A stretch of 64,000 nt of DNA, from assembly GCF_043641665.1 (NCBI RefSeq), contig NC_092197.1, forward strand, positions 16,250,148 through 16,314,147. Reading direction: 5' to 3'. A program made the position numbers and the translations under genes. The notes under the pieces are model-generated. The model was not told the DNA's origin. It did not search any database and worked only from the letters and a program-made list of their open reading frames with translations. This document shows positions 61,171 to 64,000 of the stretch, piece by piece. The stretch is from Enoplosus armatus. Lineage: Eukaryota > Chordata > Actinopteri > Centrarchiformes > Enoplosidae. Every line of letters starts with the position of its first letter. The first letter of the stretch is position 1.

Positions 61171-64000
61171 AATGGAAATACTTAATTTAGTTTAGTTTAG
61201 TTTTATTTTTTTACTTAATCATTATATCTAATAAATAAAAAAATCAAACATAATATTCTCTGGCTGAAAAAAAGGCTGTAGGCTGAAGCTTAAGCTTATT
61301 ATGCCTACCTGATATAACATAACAGTGACTGACCCCAGATCATGCAGCATTTTACTGATTCTTATGTGTGTATTTATGTTCTCAAAGAGCTCACAAAGAA
61401 ATACATAATTCTGAGCATTATTAGCCTAGACTGCAACTCAACCTCATTTTATGAATAATGACAACCAGGGACGAGAAAGAGGTGAGATGGGGGGAGGCAG
61501 TTACTGTGTAGTCATTGCATTACACACAAGAGACCTTTTCACTTTGTGAGAGAAAATCTAACGCACGTGGTTGTGTGCATACATGTGAAGTTATTAAATG
61601 ATTTGCATTTCACTTATACAGATGGGAAGATCGCTTTCTTTCACAGTTCACAGCCAGAAGACAGATTTAAAAGTAGTTTAGCTTTGAATTTTTGCTGAAA
61701 TCACACATCTGCTATCATAAAATACTGCCGTTGGTCCGATTTGCTACACTACAAAGGAACCACACTGCTTGGACCAAACCATCTTTTATTTTTTCTTTTG
61801 CGTTGTCAACACCAGAGTTTGATTAATAGTTTTCACACCAACCCAAATGAACTGCACCAAACAGGCAAAACCAAGAGCAAAAGGAAGGGTAGAGAAGGTT
61901 GTTACAATTCTCTGTGAAGAATGTATGTAGTGAGGAGGAGAAAGTAAGACGTTGGACAGGAGAGTGGCTCCACGGTTGTGAGAGCTGCTTTGTCAGTGGT
62001 AGGCAGTGACGTGCCCACAGGAGCGGCACTGTTTCCTATAAAAACAGCCCATATGCTCATCCACCCACACACAAGGCCAAACGACACAGTTATACACGTG
62101 CATGCAGAATAAACACACTCATAGATAAACACATGAAGTCCAGAAACACATGCATGCAGGCGCATACACTTGGCGCAAATTTATTTTAAAAACATGTATG
62201 CATCCCGCGGACTCCACCCCTATGTGCACACACACTCCCATGGATGCCGAAAACACTTAGACAAAGGCATGCACAGATATTGCCACGCTGAGGTGAAAGT
62301 CACTCTGCATATTCCCACTTCGCTGCTGTAAGGCTCACCACCTTTCGTGTCACTGATAGTCTTAATATCCTTTTTTCACTGCAACAAAAGTCTCTGTCAA
62401 AACACACACATACACACACAAGCGCCAGCAGTGCTTGCGATGATTCATTTTATCTGTTGTTGCACAGCATGGGGTGAGTTTGGAAACCTGGAGCTGTCTG
62501 CTTCTACTAAAGTCTATCCACTGGGAGAGACAAGAGAAAGTGTTTTATTAGAGCTGAGTGACAATAATCATGGAGCTGTTTTACAATAAGGCAGACTTTG
62601 GAAGGGTTTTTATTAATGGTTAATGAATAATTTAGTCATTACAAAAAGTAAGTTTTCACTTACAGATCATTAATAAGCCATTAAATTGTGTAAATTTGGG
62701 TTGCCAGGTTTTGACCCCCTATGTAAGTGAAGAATCCCTTTCATTTTATTATTATATCTCTGCCAGCACTCTTGAGCTAATCCAGAAGGCTGTAGAACAT
62801 CAAGACCAAGCACAGTTTATTAATGGCTTACAGTAATAGCGTTTAAAAGACAGACTTAATGCTTAAAGCAGACCAAAGGATTGTTGTAATGTAAAAAGCC
62901 ATCATAAATAAAATGCTCACAACCTGGCTACCCAGAAGTTCATTTTAATTAAAGCTGGTACGGCAGCTTATTATTGATCTGTAAAATGTATTATTGAAAG
63001 TCATTAGTGATGATTCATCTGTGTAGTATACTTCATTGTGCCGGCAAAGTCACAATTTAATATTCCTTCCACTTGTTTTGGGTTTTTGAATTACCGTAAC
63101 ACGTCTTTTCAAATGCAGATCACAGTGGGGAATATAGTTGACACAATGACTAATCATGACTATAAACATTTGAGGATTAATTTCACTTTGCTAAGAATTA
63201 TAAAGTCCCACAGAGATTATTTGCCATGAGAGACCAGAGAAGTCTGCATCACCATGATTAACACTGACGTTGAGGACAACAATGAACACAAGTGTATTTA
63301 TGAGGAGGTACAGTTAAAATTCTATTCAATGTGAGTATGTGCTGAAAAGGCAGTAGACTAACAGTAGGAGAATATGTTTAACATTTTTGATAAATATTAG
63401 TGCTAAAAAAATAGTTATTTTGGAAAGTAAGTCCATGGATTAGAGGTGTGGAGATGTGGATTGTTCCCTGCGGCTGAGGACGCACATTCTCACGCATACA
63501 CAGGGATTCCCGCCAATGGTTTCACACTGTTCCACTGATCAACGGGTGGCGGTGACACGCCAAGATGTGCAGCCATGGCCAGCAAAGACAGGGAGAAGAA
63601 GACTGCGAGCTAGCCAACATGGATGTAAACAATGCGGGATTACAAATCGGACTTGCAAATGTTTTATGAGGAAGGAAATGTTCTCAACGCATTTGTTAGA
63701 GCTCAAGGATACACACAAGGCATTAACGCTGAATGTACACATAACTTTTGTTTGTTTATGAGAAAGCTCCACAGGGCCCCTTTAAGTCACATGTTACCAC
63801 ATGTCTTTCCTTCCTGTTTCTTTATCCTCTGCGAGGATTTAAGTTTACAGTGACATGACGGACCTACAGGCGATCTCTAAATTAATCCGCTGATAACTGA
63901 ACTGCAGTATGAACTACTCTGTGCGCATGCTCACACCCACATGTCTGTTGATTTGTGCTTGTTTTGTGAACTGTGTGTGTGTTCAAACAGGTGTCTTTCA

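Larger units (their letters stand above)
54437..64000 (+). other. rxra: rxra intron 2 (5' part)
   Basis: It begins with the GTGAGG donor after exon 2. The next expected exon, starting with LSSPMN-like residues and leading to the TKHICAICGDRSSG DNA-binding-domain entry, is not present before the window ends, so the intron is longer than 9.5 kb. It contains a CA repeat next to the donor, two foldback elements, a pyrimidine-rich tract and otherwise unremarkable AT-rich sequence. Confidence 0.8.
57419..64000. other. Intron 2 interior, no exon seen
   Basis: AT-rich, with short CA runs near 57825 and 62402, a perfect stem at 59303 and a weak repeat at 60.9-61.2 kb. The next rxra exon is not present up to the window end. 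Confidence 0.6.

Noticed and set aside
1..64000. CRISPR arrays, tRNA or rRNA genes, prokaryotic systems
   Set aside because: No spaced direct-repeat array, no B-box-like GGTTCGA tRNA signature and no rRNA sequence were seen; all tandem repeats are ordinary eukaryotic microsatellites.

Overview
The window looks like a piece of a teleost fish nuclear genome, not a prokaryotic one. It has long non-coding stretches and abundant (CA)n, (CT)n and homopolymer tracts. It also carries several dispersed repeats of kinds common in teleosts: two 5'-truncated LINE tails, two foldback/MITE elements, and about nine fragments of a GGCTGCAACTAA-type DNA transposon. There are no rRNA genes, recognisable tRNA genes, CRISPR arrays or operons.

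The one firmly identified gene is a retinoid X receptor alpha gene (rxra, probably the fish rxrab-like copy) on the + strand. Its second coding exon lies at 54198-54436 and encodes the Ser-Pro-rich N-terminal A/B (AF-1) region, with a good acceptor, a good donor and the entry phase expected for RXRA. The short first coding exon (MDTKHFLPL in vertebrates) should lie upstream of the window, and the exon leading into the DNA-binding domain downstream. Bases 1-54197 are therefore read as the 3' part of a very large intron 1 (at least 54 kb), and 54437-64000 as the 5' part of intron 2 (at least 9.5 kb).

The main candidate for something undescribed is a 114-nt segment at 20851-20964. It has a long polypyrimidine tract and CAG acceptor, a CAG|GTAACA donor and an open frame. 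Its phase is symmetric 1-1, which fits the exon 1/exon 2 junction of rxra, so it could be an in-frame cassette exon adding 38 residues to the AF-1 domain. Around it, within about 5.2 kb (17.4-22.6 kb), are four perfect RGKTCA direct repeats (DR1, DR8, DR3, DR0), the class of site RXR heterodimers bind. The same area has a roughly 31-bp-periodic array of five (T/C)ATTAG homeodomain-type motifs and a palindromic CAATAAAG element. Another perfect direct repeat (DR4) is at 38202, and an array of five CCAAT boxes at 39616-39744 could mark an alternative promoter.

Layout: 1-12.2 kb is intron with simple repeats and one LINE-like tail (about 3.0 kb). 12.3-13.1 kb is an antisense LINE 3' end. 16.7-16.9 kb is a hairpin of transposon ends. 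17.3-22.6 kb is the regulatory-looking and cassette-exon region. 22.6-38 kb is mostly featureless intron with G-rich tracts. 39.3-39.8 kb is the GC-rich CCAAT region. 41-47 kb holds MITE and DNA-transposon fragments. 47.6 kb is a 60-bp CA repeat. 50.9-51.8 kb is a second antisense LINE tail followed by a pyrimidine minisatellite. 54.2 kb is exon 2, with a 43-nt CA repeat 36 nt past its donor. 54.8-64 kb is intron 2 with two foldback elements. All non-exonic calls were made by eye; conservation, transcript evidence and repeat-library matches were not available.
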